Assembly: GCA_002900995.3 (NCBI GenBank)
Contig: CM035314.1
Span: 1,209,252 to 1,273,251 of the forward strand
From: Ganoderma boninense
Taxonomy: Eukaryota; Basidiomycota; Agaricomycetes; Polyporales; Polyporaceae
Direction of reading: 5' to 3'
DNA: 64,000 nucleotides
How positions within the stretch are numbered: the stretch's first letter is position 1; every line of letters starts with the position of its first letter. The position numbers and the translations under genes were made by a program. The notes under the pieces were generated by a model. The model was given only the letters and a program-made list of their open reading frames with translations, did not search any database and was not told the origin of the DNA. This document shows positions 44,638 to 56,716 of this stretch, in pieces.

Positions 44638-46405
44638 GCTCGCTCTATGTGCGTGCGCGACGCCCGAAGTTTGTCGTTGGATTGTCTTTATTCCATCCTG
44701 TCCACCCCGCTTTCGCCACCGTGTTACAAAATACCTCAAATACTTTCCTGTTGCAGTGGTCGACCCTCCGTTCCGCACGATACCCACCCGACCCGCACCC
44801 GCTCCTTATACAATATCATCCCGTTGTGCTTTGTTGTGCCTGCGCGGCCTTGTCCATGCGCTGCGCTTGCTAGGCTTTTTCGGAAGGACGTACGTACGTA
44901 CTGCGCCTAGTGGATCCGGATCCTTCGTGACCCTCGCTCGTTGATCTGTCTGACCTTCGTATACGGTATACGTAGTGATGTTTGTCACTTTGATGGTTAT
45001 TAGCTGATAATGATCTTTTCACGAATGCGTTACAGTCTTGAGGGCAGCAACTTGGACGTGACTTATGAGGGCGTCCCAATATGCGCGCTGCGCTGAGATA
45101 TCTACCTGAGTTCATTTTAGCTCCTCTAGTGGCTAACTTGTCTCTGAGATAGTGATACTCGATATTTATCGAGCAAGTATGAAGCTGAACTATACATCTC
45201 CCTTCCCCTTCCCCAGATCTAACATAGGGTAAAGACACTTGCCAGGAAGAGGTCAATCTCACAAACCCGCCCTAATGCACGAAGTCAAGGCGCTTCAACT
45301 GGTGGCAGTGCCGTCCGCACTCGATCTTGCCCCAGTCTGAGTCTCGCGCCGGTAAGTTACGGTAGGCTGAGTACGCGTTTTGCTCTCTCCATCCACGGCA
45401 CTACGCATTCCTCTGCCTATCCTCCCTTCCAGCAACGCATCGCGGTGGTTCCTTTGCCGACGAAGGCGACGCCGTGACTCCGGCAGTGCAGTTGTCACTG
45501 ACGGTAGCGGGCGCATTGGTGACAGCATCACCGGCGATACTTGTTCCAACAAGTACTCGCCCTATCCCGGATCTTAATGCATCGGCCCGGAATGGATTTA
45601 TACCGGAGTGCACGGATTCCTTGGCCCGCGCCCTCGAGCTCAATCACTGCAGATGCTGAGTGATCGAATGGCATGCCGGACTCGGCATGAGGGTGGGAGC
45701 AATACGGACCTACTCATTGTCTGGCGGCCAATGCTTCCAAGTGAGTGTTGAGCGCGAACATCTCGACAACCATCACTGACTAGGCGTATCCAGAATTGGC
45801 AAACATGATGGATGCAGTTACCTCTGCCAAGTCCGCCGCTTCTTTGACAAGTTTGCCACCTAATCAGCGACCAACATTACCAGTCCCGGACTTGCTAGCA
45901 GGCTGGCTCTTATACCATGGACATGACCGTATAGCCCACTCCCAAACTAGACCTGAAGCTTGTGGTGATCGAACCGAGAGTCGATCCAAAGAAGGTACGT
46001 GCTCTATGTGTCGTTTGGAATAGACAGTCTCAGTAAACATCTCCAGAAAAAGGTATCTCGGAATTCATTATACATGGTTTCACACGTGAGCGGAAGTTGT
46101 TGCCTGCTTGGCGTAGTGCATATCTTCCACCAGGCGCGTAAGAAAGTCCGTGAGTTACTTTTTGTGTTCCGTGCTAACACTGATTTCGATGACTGGCCGT
46201 TGACTGGCCGCGCCGCTTCTGATGTTTCTGGGCAGCATAGCCACGGTCAAAGGAAGCTATTGGTTGCCTTTCTTTGCCGCCCTCCAACTGCGGTTCGACC
46301 ATGGGGTGTTCGGCATATATATAACGCTTATTGCGCGACATGAATCTCCAAATTCCTGGGCAGTTATTCTTCGTTTTTTTGTTTTCCTTTTCTTTTCCAA
46401 TCAGG
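44638..46405. other. Intergenic; no supported gene
   Basis: About 1.8 kb of septin 3' flank and sedolisin C 5' flank. ORFs at 45295-45660 on both strands overlap each other and show no domains. Confidence 0.45.
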
Positions 46406-48606
46406 ATGATTGCAGCCGGCCTGCTTGCTCTTTCACTTTTTCCTTTCTGCTTGGGCAGGCCTGCACCAGTTGCTCAGCAGCCTCCACTTCCTCGGCGCGA
46501 TCTTCTTGGCGGCCTGCTGGACAGCGTCATTAGTATGCCCATGCTCCTGGCTCTGAACCCCGCCAACAAGACTGGCCTCATCGACACTCTTTTGGATATT
46601 AGCAACCCGGCGAGTCCCAACTACGGTCAGCACCTGTCGAAAACTGAGGTACATCTGCTCACATGGATAGGCGACCGGCAGTGCTGATAATCTATCCAGG
46701 TCGAATCGCTTGTAACGCCACCGCAGGAGAGCGTTCAGGCCGTCACCAATTGGCTGGCGCGCTACAACGTCACGCCGGAGGTCATCTCACCGGCCGGAGA
46801 CATTCTGCGCATCCGAGTCCCTATCACGACTGCGAACGCACTCTTAAGTGCCAAATACACCGCATTCGCGCACAACGAGACAGGAGCGCTCGTTCACAAG
46901 ACGGACGCGTACTCCATCCCTGCTGCTATGCAGCCCCACCTGGCCGCAGTCTATCCAACTACACAGTACGTCCTGACGCTATGCATATTGACTGCGACGC
47001 GCCACGAGCTCATCGATCACCGGAATACCCGGGAATGACTTGTAGGATCATGCCTGCTCTTCGGAAGCAGTCTCTTCGAGCAGTCGGCCTGCCGAAAAGG
47101 TCAGTGGCAAAGAGCTCGCAGTCGAAGCGGGCAACGCTTCCCGCCCATTGCGTCGACGGGATCGACCCAAGTTGCGTGCAAGCGTTGTACGACTTCCCAA
47201 CTGCCCCGGCAACGGCGCCGAACAACAGTCTCGCAGTTAGCGGTTTCCTTAACGAAATTGCGAACCAGACGGACTTGACGGTGCGGCAGTAACGTTCCTC
47301 TCCGCGTTGCTAATCTCTGCTGAAATGGCAAGCGTAGGCGTTTTTGTCGGCTTTCAGACCGGACTTTACTTCTGGGACGTTTAACGTTCAGAGCGTAGAC
47401 GGCGGGATCACGAGTGGAAAGGGGACATTGGAAGCGGTATGCTTTAGTGGCGATGAGTTGTGCCATGTGCTGATTGTTTCCTTGCAGAGCCTCGACATCC
47501 AATACACCGTCGGTCTGGCTACGAACGTCTCGACGACATTTGTCTCTGTTGGCGAGAACAACCAAGATGGTAGCGCTTTCGGCTTCTTGGACATCGTCAA
47601 CTTCTTCCTCGCCGAGGACAACCCGCCACTTGTTCTCACCACGAGCTTCGACTTCCAAGAGACCTCAGTCCCTCCTGACGTTGCACAGTGAGTTAGCGCC
47701 CCTATTCATACTCACATTTGATATGGTCGTACTACCCACCTCTGCTCCGTCACTCAGAATGTTATGTTTCGCCTATGCGCAACTGGGAACTCGCGGTACA
47801 AGCATCCTATTTGCCTCCGGAGACGGTGGTGTGGCCGGCCAACAGGCATCCGACACGTGCCCCGACGGGAAGTTCATTCCAACGTTCCCCAGCACATGCC
47901 CATTGTACGTCCTTCCCATCGTATCCTGCATGTTTCCATTCATGTCGACTCCCAACTTCCCTCGCAGCGTCACATCTGTCGGGAGCACGGAAGGCGTCGC
48001 CCCCGAAGTCGCTGGCACCTTCTCCGCGGGCGGGTTCTCGAACATCTTCCCGCGGCCCGACTACCAGGCCTCCGTCGCGCTCGCGTACCTCGACGCGCTC
48101 AACCTCACCGCCAGCCCGCTCGCCGGGCACTTCAACACCACGGGCCGCGCCTTCCCCGACGTGTCCATGACGGGGCGCGACATCGCGATCGTCGCCGCGG
48201 GCGCGCAGCAGCCGGTGCTCGGCACGAGCGCGTCGACGCCGATGTTCGCGAGCATGGTCGCGCTCGTCAACGACCAGCTGCTCAACGCGGGGCTGCGCCC
48301 GCTCGGTTTCCTGAACCCGCTGCTGTACTCCACGGGCGCGGCGGGCGTGTTCAACGACATCACGGTCGGGAACAACCCCGGGTGCGGGTCGGATGGCTTT
48401 CCTGCGCTCAAGGGCTGGGATCCGGTGCGTCCTGTTTATTTTCATCAAGTCCCTGTGGCTATTTTGTTCTCGTGGTTTGGTAGTGCGTTGACTGGACGTT
48501 CTGACGTGCTTTTTGGACTTGATAGCTCACTGGCTTGGGGACGCCCGACTTTGAGCGGCTCCTGGCGGTCGCGAAGGCGAGTGCGACCTTCAGGGCGAGG
48601 AAATGA
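46406..48606 (+). CDS. Sedolisin (peptidase S53), copy C, apparently intact
   Basis: The ATG at 46406 opens MIAAGLLALSLFPFCLGRPA (signal peptide). The pro-kumamolisin domain includes NPANKTGLIDTLLDISNPAS. The mature segment contains CVDGIDPSCVQALYDFPTAP. The catalytic set is complete: Glu in GTLEA, Asp in SLDIQYTVGLATNV, the oxyanion Asp in FASGDGGVAGQQ, Ser in LGTSASTPMF. The end is LTGLGTPDFERLLAVAKASA and TGA at 48604-48606. Exon order and intron positions match copy B, including an intron between the catalytic Glu and Asp. All junctions I checked keep the frame. Expected role: secreted acidic endo- or tripeptidyl-peptidase that digests external protein, autoactivated by removal of the pro-domain. 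Confidence 0.88.
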
Positions 48607-49118
48607 GGGATGGACACGGACAGCAGCTTACCCCGGCTCCAAGACGGCTAGATGTACGGTATCAAGTACATAAAGGAAGGAACAATGCGAATGGACACGT
48701 AGGGTTGCATGCATATTGCACATTCACTCACTCGGACTCGGAGCCGATTCATGGCAGAGAAGGGTCGCTGTCATTTATTCAAAGAGGCATGTTTGCCAGG
48801 ATTCCGGCCACAGCGAGGACAGCAACGAGATGTTTTGAGTGGGGAGGCGAGATGAGATTACACGGTGCTATGTAGGGTATGTCTGGAACATTTGTTCGTG
48901 TCAGAAAATGACGGTACTCTTACAAGACTACGTAGATTGCTATACATTGGTTTGGGACATGGCCAGGTCGAAGAAGTGGCATTAGGAAGGAGACTGAGAT
49001 GGGATTATTGATATAAATGTGGGAGTGGGGGTTGACGAGAAGTCTTCGGAACAAATATGCATACTTTAGGGTATCATCCATCCAAGCGGCGAGAGTGAAA
49101 GGGAACGTCGTCGTGCCA
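48607..49118. other. Intergenic; no supported gene
   Basis: The 3' flanks of convergent sedolisin C and the kinase gene. Nothing recognised. Confidence 0.5.
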
Positions 49119-50650
49119 TCAATTCTTGTTGAGCCAGGGGTCTTTCAGCAGTTCTTCAACAGAGCAACGGTCCTCCGGCTTCCAGGTCACCATCTTCCGT
49201 ACAAATGCCAAGAACTGTGCCTTGTCCTCTCCCTCCAAATTCTCTTCCAATTGTTCGAGGTTGTCTTCAGGAACGCTGGCCGCACCGATCCAGTTCCCTG
49301 GAACAGCGAAAGTCCGGTCAGTCCTCCCAGAAGGGAGCAGAATGGTAAATAAAACTCTCGCCTTGCTCGTCAAAATACTTCCAGGGAATCCAGTCCACTT
49401 CAGTACGCTTCAGAAAGTCGACGGGCGGAGGACCGAGCAATGAGAACATGTGCGCGAGGTGGTTCACAGTACGATATTTATCCTCCGGCCCACCAGTCGT
49501 CTTGAACATATGCGTGCCCTCAAACATGTCCCAAATCTGTGTCGGAACAAGTTTAGTGAGCACAAAACCGGGCAGTCATCTACGCTGTCTCGTACCATTA
49601 CGCCGACAGACCAAACGTCAACCTTCTCGTCCCAAGGTATTGCCAGGATGACCTCTGGTGCACGATATACGTCCGGCTGGATGAGGTCCGTGTACGTTGC
49701 GCTCCCGAATCGCGCCTCGCCGAAGTCGCACAGAGTCGGCGGACCGTAGTCCTTCCAGTCCATTGCATGTCCATCAGTCTAGACAAATAGACGACTCGGT
49801 CGCCATCTACTTTCCGGGGGCTAGGGTTATTCCATTCTTCGTCCTCAAACTCCTCGAGGATTTTTGGGCTATCCAGACTGAGGAGAATATTTCCCTCTTG
49901 GATATCTGCAACAGGAGATGATGATGTGGCAGAAAGGCCGAAAGGGACGAGACGAACCGGCATGAATCATCTTGGCCTCTGTGTGCAGGTAGTGGAGTGC
50001 ACGAAGGACGTGCAGCAAAATAGACCTGAGCAACTGCTCAGGAAACCGCCTTTGCGGAAACAGTTTGCGGAACTGGTAGAGCGAGGTCGCCATCGGCTTG
50101 TAAACGAAGCACGGAAATGAGGCGGGATCTGAGGACTTTGGATGTGCCGGGAGCTCGAAGTGGTCGAGGGCGGTGCGGATGAATGTCCGTCTAATGTGCT
50201 CTGACGCCGGGAGGCTATTGAGGTGTTTGAGGGCAGAAAGCTCGCGTTCGACGGGGATGCGCATCTGGGTACAGACTTTGACGGTTACATGACAATGTTC
50301 TCTGTCCAGGCAGCAACATGATCAAAAGGCAGAGTAATGCACACAGAAGTCTGAGACTTACACGAGGTCGCGGCAAAGCCAGACGGTGGAATATGCGCCG
50401 TGGCCAAGTTTTGCGACGACCTGGTAGCGCGAGTGGAGGACGTCCCATATTCGAACGAGGTAGAAATCCCTTGGGCCATGCGACGCGAAGCGCTCTTCTT
50501 CAATAAGCTCGGAGGCATCAATTGTTTCGAAATTGGTTGTAGTGGGGTGTGGGCGAGGAAGCTGGGGCCTTGGATGGGTGAGGGTGGCGAATGCGCGGCG
50601 GAAGTTGAACAGGCTGTGGCGGAGGGAAGACCACTCAAATTTACTTCTGT
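49119..50650 (-). CDS. SRPK-like protein kinase
   Basis: Read downward from about 50650. An N-terminal ASELIEEERFASHGPRDFYL precedes the Gly loop YQVVAKLGHGAYSTVWLCRD. The VAVK-like Lys is in HVTVKVCTQ, and HLNSLPASEHIRRTFIRTAL follows. The catalytic loop is MIHADIQEGNILLSL (HAD in place of HRD, Asp and Asn kept). The metal-binding motif is LCDFGEARFG, the APE motif is VYRAPEVILAIPWDEKVDVW, and the C-lobe ends MVTWKPEDRCSVEELLKDPW. The order and the ADIQEGN loop fit the SR-protein-kinase-like clade expanded in basidiomycetes. Introns are short and in phase. A further 5' exon is likely, because the first recognised exon is preceded by a branch-like ctaac and cctacag. Substrates are unknown. 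The gene is divergent from NUP84. Confidence 0.8.
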
Positions 50651-51060
50651 AGGATGAATTTCCGAGGTGTTAGTGTGACAAAACAGTGGAGCAAAGTAGT
50701 ATATGAACATGCACGAGTGCTGGGTGAGGTCGGCGCAGGACTGTGGCGCAACCTTGGGCACGTCCGTTTAGAGCGGCCGTACTCGGAAAAGACCATGATG
50801 CAGGTCGCGAAAGAAGGCGAGGAAAGCCCAGGGACGACCTGTGCATATGTGCTACTTCTCAAGTGCTTCAACTTCAAGTGGTTCAATATTAAGTTGCATT
50901 GATGCCGAATGGCGCCCACGAGCGGACCGACTGCGGATGAGCGCGCCGACCACCCGCAAACACAACAAGCCACACGGGATTGGCCTCGCTTCAACTTGCT
51001 TCTTAACCACCCCGGCCCTGGTTCCACTTCCTCCCGCTCACCCTTGGCCGTCTTCTTCTC

Positions 51061-54000
51061 ATGGCTGAGTCCTTCTATGCAGCATGCGCACAAGTCTTGT
51101 CGCTCTGCCAAGCGAACAAGGACGACCTCGAGACTCTTCTCCATCCCGAGACAGGCTTCGCCCCTCGCCTTCGCGAGATATGTGACCAGCAGTAAGTATT
51201 TAGCCCATTGTGTGATTGTAATCGTCCATCCTGACGCGCAACCTTAAGACTCGTAGAACTGCAAGACGCCGCAGTCGAGGGGAGCGTATCGTCAAGCGAA
51301 TTGGATGCCCTCAAAATGGAGAGCGATACTTGGGCACTGCTGCAGGCCCTCATGTCGTATGTCCTCGCTTTATATCTCGTCGTTCAATGATGTAAACATA
51401 GCCATCAAGACTCCGCAAAACCACCCCACCCGCCTACCCTCATCCCCGAGACCTTCTCTCAGCCAACCCCTACACCCCACCCGCCACCCTCGCCCAGTCC
51501 ATCATGCACGCCTCACCCCTTCTGTCAGCACTCGTGGTAGTACGAGAATGGCTTCATGACTCTGCTCCTCTGCCGGTAACACCTGGCGCCACCAACGGCT
51601 ACTGGCGGTTTACCCGGAACGCGGTCCTGCAAGCCAAGCGGACAGGCCGAGCCACTGGAGGCGTGGTAGCAGAGTTGGATCCAGATGCAATGAACAGAGA
51701 TGGAGAGGAGGGAAAGGGATTGGCACCGGACGACGCTGTAAGTTCATCCTTTTTTGAGCCTCTCGTTGTCGCGCATATGCCTTGCATTGTCGCCACCCTG
51801 TCTCTTCTCCGCGATATGTGCGTGCGGACCCCTTCTCCGACTTTGAAACGCGTGTCGCACAGGGATAAATCACAGCGAAAGGGAGAAACACGACTCGACA
51901 CGCTCTTCTGCTTTCCGGAGTCCTTTTGCCCGTGAGCGTGGCGTGACGCGTCGCCGGCAACATATCGACCCTCGTCGCTCTCTCTCGTCACTTCTTTGCC
52001 AGGATGTCGCGTCATGTGCTGTCTTGGGACGCGTTTCAATAGCCGTTCCGGCGACTCACTGACACACCAGCCTGCACGAGTGAGGGAGGCTGAGCCCACT
52101 CGTGGTACATCTCCCCTTAGCAGTGACGCGGTAAGCCCATGGAATTCTGAGCCTGGTCTTGTTGTCCCACGTATGCAGGATGGCCCCACTTGCTAGTGTA
52201 TAGAAAACACGAACTTACACAGAATGTCTGTTAGGCATATGACAAGGCCATTGTCCAGGCATTATACGCACATGTGCGAGCGGGCCAGTTAGACGAAGCA
52301 GTCGACCTTTGCAGAAAAGCGAACCAGCCATGGCGTGCTGCAAGCATTCGCGGCGCGCTTCTCTTCCAGTGGCGCGCGATAGGTGAGCTGTGTTCCTTTC
52401 TCCGTTCGTAGCACACGCCTCATGTCGATGTCGGGCATGTAGCCAATGAGCCGCGCGAAGAAGATGCGATGGACGACGAGGATGCAGAGGACTCCCAGCA
52501 ATGGCACGGGAACGTGCGCAGACAGATGTGGAAAACCGTGTGTCATCGCACAGCACTCAACGTGAGCGCACACCTCTTCTTTTTCGTCTGCACGTTCTCG
52601 CCACTTATGCCGTGCAGACCACCCTCTCCCCCACAGAGCGCGCGCTGTACGCCGCGCTCGCGCCCACACCATCCACCTCTGCCGTCCTGAAAGCCGTCTG
52701 CCGGACCTGGGAAGACCATCTGTGGGCCCTCGTCAGCATCGCGTGCGAGGAGCGTCTCAGCCTTGGGCTTGCGAGCATCGCGCGCGAATGCTTCTGGGAG
52801 AGTGGCCTGGGCGCGCTGGAGGGTGGGGCGACGTCAGGTCCCGCGGATGGGGTGGGGCCGCTCAACCCTGACGAGGACGAGGAATGGGAGGGCGACGTGA
52901 TGAAGATGTTGGAGGGCCTCGGCAGTGTACAGGTCGCGGAGGGTGCGCCCGCCGACCACCCGTACCACGTCTCGCAGCTGCACATCATTCTGGACAGGAC
53001 CGACGAGCTGCTAGAGGCGTTCGCGAATGGGCTGCAGGAGGGCCTGTACGTCTCTGCGCCAGAGTGAGTGCGCTCTTCTTATCACCCCGCCGGCTGGAGA
53101 AGATATTAATGGAAGGCACGCGGACAGGTACCCGGCGATGACGCGCTTCTTCGCGCACCTCTGCCTGTTCCTCCAGCTGATCGACATCCAGGTCTCCCCG
53201 TTCGCGACGCAGATCATCCTCGAGGCGTACCTGCGCGTGCTCGAGCACGCAGGCCAGCGCGAGCTGATCGCGATGTACGCAGGCGCGCTCGGCGACAACG
53301 CCGTCGAGCGGTATGCGCTCTTCCTCACGTCGCTTGAGCTTTCGGGCGACGCGACGGAGCGGCGGCTTGCGCTCACGCGTGCGCGGGAGCATGGGCTCGA
53401 CATTGAGCGGGTCGCTATTGTCACGGCAGAGCGCACGATCGAGAAGACGTTCACGGTGGGTCATTCGCTGCTGGGAAAGAGGGTTGGGGCTGAGACGGGG
53501 CGCCTTGGACAGATACTGCCGCCGGCGAAGGGCCCGCTCCCGTCGATCATCGGGCTGGAGCCTGCGCCGACCGACGCGGAGATCCTGCTGTTGCGCTCGA
53601 TCGAGTGGACGACGTTCCTCGAGTCGACGTACGACACCGCGCTTGAGCAGGCGAACGTCATCCTGCGGTATTTCCTTGGTACGCACCGACGTTTCATTTC
53701 GTCCTTCTGGTGGTTCAGTCCCTTATGGTTTTGATATGATATTTACATGTGGCAGGCCGCGGGCGGATTCAGCTGTCGAAGACGCTATTGGACATGCTTC
53801 CACCAGAGCTCGGGAGCCTGGTGGAGCCCGAGGACCAGGCGACGGAGTATATGCATTACCGCCAGTTCTTCAACGTGTGGGAGCTGCTCGAACGTGTCGT
53901 CGAGACGCGAGCACTTGAGCAGCCGCAAATGAACAAGGACACACGCGTAGCGTGGCTCAGTGACTACAAGGTACGCATGCTTACATCCTGCCGGGGTGCT

Positions 54001-54541
54001 GGCGTACAACGGATGTGCTGAGAGCGGCTTGTGTTTAGACCTTGATCGAGCAGGCCAGGGAGCAGGTTGTCAAGGTGCTCACGACGGATTGGCTCATGCT
54101 GGACGCGGACGTTCCCAACGGTGGGTGTTTGGTGTCCGTGGAATCAGACCAACGCTGCAGAAACTAAATATCAAGTTCGTTCTAGGGGACAGAAAGCGGC
54201 GCGACCTCATACGCATCCGGCAGACGTACATTCCGGAACTCATCATCCGTCTGCATTCCATCTTCGTCGGCTCGCGCAGCCGCATACCCGAGTGCGTCTC
54301 TCTCTCTCTATTTCTATGGCTGGTTTTGGAACGTTTGCGGCTGACATTGCTGTTGCACAGGAACCTCAAGCATGCGCTGTCGCTGGTCAACGTCGTTGCG
54401 GACTCACGGTACAAGTTGTACAACGACTTTTCGAACCAGGACGGCCGTCGCCTGGGCGACTACCTCGGCGCCGTGCGCCAAGCTGTGCTTGCGGGGCTGG
54501 AGGGCGGTGGATCGGACCCTTTCCGTATGTTGACGTTGTAG
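51061..54541 (+). CDS. NUP84: Nucleoporin Nup84/Nup107
   Basis: The ATG at 51061 begins MAESFYAACAQVLSLCQANK. Spliced exons give an alpha-helical protein with the Nup84/Nup107 order: LLSALVVVREWLHDSA, YDKAIVQALYAHVRAGQLDE with AVDLCRKANQPWRAASIRGA, WKTVCHRTALN, CRTWEDHLWALVSIACEERL, FFAHLCLFLQLIDIQ, EHAGQRELIAMYAGALGDNA, EYMHYRQFFNVWELLERVVE and RLHSIFVGSRSRIPENLKHA. The stop is at 54539-54541. It is the core Y-complex (Nup84 complex) component of the nuclear pore scaffold. About ten introns are small. One, 51739-52234, is far longer (about 495 nt) and holds nothing I recognise. Exons in conserved parts keep the frame. Confidence 0.88.
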
Positions 54542-54629
54542 ATTCCGAGCTCAGTGTTGGAGGTGCGCCTTGCACCTGGGGTCGTGAAATGCGATTCCAT
54601 GCAAGCGCCCGTGGTCTGTTCGAGCATTA

Positions 54630-55180
54630 GTACCGCTCAGACCTGGCGGATTTTTGGAGGCGCCCGGATTTTGGTGCAGTCGGATTTTGAGATGTAGATC
54701 GGCGGCGCCGTCACAGCTGTCTCCGGCAATGCAGCGTTCATACTTGATGGCGGCTCTCTAACAACGCCCACAAGGCTTCAGAGGCCTCAGGCCTTCCCAC
54801 CGCCTCGCGCCCTACATGAAGGCCTGGGTCTCGGACGTTTTTATTAGATTTGCGAGCTCGGTCTTCAACATCTGCGCAGGTTTGCAGGCATCTCTCCCTA
54901 TGAATCCGCGGTTGACGTGCGCGATAAAAGAGTACTAAGCATGTCCAGGTTGTCCCGGCGGTAGGTTACAAACATTGAATTTCAATGGCGAGAGATGCTT
55001 GGTGAGAGCATAGCCGTAACTTGCCCCCAGTCGCTACGAAGCATCGCGAGTGCCGATAGCTGTGCCGATTCGTAAATGGGCTGCCGGAGGCAGCTATGAC
55101 GGCGCCGCCGATCTACATCTCAAAATCCGACTGCACCAAAATCCCGGCGCCTCCAAAAATCCGCCAGGTCTGAGCGGTAC
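54630..55180. mobile_element. MITE (non-autonomous DNA transposon), about 99-bp terminal inverted repeats
   Basis: The left end gtaccgctcagacctggcgg (54630 onward) is repeated inverted at the right end (to 55180). The inverted match continues inward for about 99 bp (54630-54728 against 55082-55180) with only three or four mismatches. It includes ggattttggtgcagtcggat and gatgtagatcggcggcgccg. TA dinucleotides flank both ends (54628-54629 and 55181-55182), consistent with TA target-site duplication as made by Tc1/mariner-type transposases. The 350-bp interior has no transposase ORF. The element sits about 90 bp past the NUP84 stop. The high similarity of its ends suggests recent mobility. Confidence 0.88.
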
Positions 55181-55182
55181 TA

Positions 55183-56716
55183 TTCGGATTCGTTGGCGTC
55201 CCGAGAACAAACCACACGATAGCGTGTCTCCGGAATATGATAGCGCGCCTTGTTCTTGCTTACCATAGCCTCATATATCCACCCAGATTCACCTTGATAA
55301 GTAAGAAAGCGACGTGTGTTCGAGTCAGACAACTCGGAGGCGAACGTCAGTACTCGTTACCGTAGCTCCTCTATCATCTGCGTTGGCTTCAAGTACTCAC
55401 TAGTAGTAGACATGGGCCCACGGCTAGTAGGTGGCAACAGAGGATAGAGTGCTGGGAAATACAACACTCAGAGTGCGATGCGCAAGTACATATCTGAGAT
55501 TGACCGATGATAAATAAGTAGTAGGGAACTTACCTACGAAGACCCCTGACTTGGCGCTGTACGTATAAGGTTCGATCGGTGAGCAGCCCCAGATGACGTC
55601 TGTACATATTCTTAACTTGAAACAGCCGTCGTTTACGGCCAAGGTGATCCAGAAGAGGGCCAGACTTGCGGCTCGATCTGAGGAAGAACAGGGAAGAACT
55701 ACTCTACCAGACAGCCTGTGCTGCATTCGAGCTCGATCGTGGTGGGCTTGTGATATCCATGTCCAGAGCTGAGAGCAGGACCAATTGCGTATGGTACGCG
55801 CTTTTGGTTCCTTCTTCACCGGCCTTATGCATGCGTTTGTTATTGGCAGGCTAGCAGTACACCCTTCAGTGCACTGCGAGACGATACAAGTTGACGCCAG
55901 AAATACAGGACGATCTGCAGGGGCTCGGCCACAATGTTAGGTGCGGAGGATGGAGACGGACAGTCGTCGGGAGGACTCGGTACTTGTACTGAGGATCGAT
56001 GACATCACTGAAAGGCAATCTGACAGTCACATACTTATGTCAAGGGACAGATTCAGCGATCTCCGTAATGTCCGTAAGTTTTCTTTAGATCTGCATTCGC
56101 GATGAGAGCAGCGCGGCCCTCTACAGTGGAAACTGCCCCGCGTCGAGCATGTCCTCACAATATCGATAGCCACTTGCTCGGATGGGCCAGAAATGCTCAA
56201 AGTGGCTCTGCCACACCGCGTGCGCCTATTGGAGAGATAAGACAGCGGCTTCAGTCGCGCTGTTCGGGAGACTGGCACCGCCGTGTTGCCTCAAGTGGGT
56301 AGAAAAGTATTTTGGGGAGACCAGAAGCGACTGGGGGCGCCCGTAGTGGACAGGGAAGAAGGGACGTGTGTGGGCGGATGGACCCCGTAACTGAGTCCAT
56401 ATATGCCGTTTTTGTGGCGATGGTCGAGTTTTCGAGGATGAGTGTCTGAAAAGGGAAGGAGCGACATTATCGGGGGCGCTGATCCCATCTGCAACGCGAC
56501 AGAAGAGGGTGCACGCAGGTGGGAAGCCGTCTGAAGCCGTCCGTGGCCGAGCCCCAAGTTACGTTACGACGCTGCAGCCGACGCGTCTCGCTCCTCACTC
56601 AGCCCACAAGTGGAGTCTAACAAAACAACCGCAAACACAGGCCTGCCGTTCATAATGTCCCTTACCCTTCTTCTTCCTACCACAACCCATACTTGCTCCC
56701 CTTCCACACTCTTCCA
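55183..56716. other. Intergenic; no supported gene
   Basis: Short ORFs on both strands (for example 55424-55819 minus) without recognisable features. The last part is the promoter of the next gene. Confidence 0.4.
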
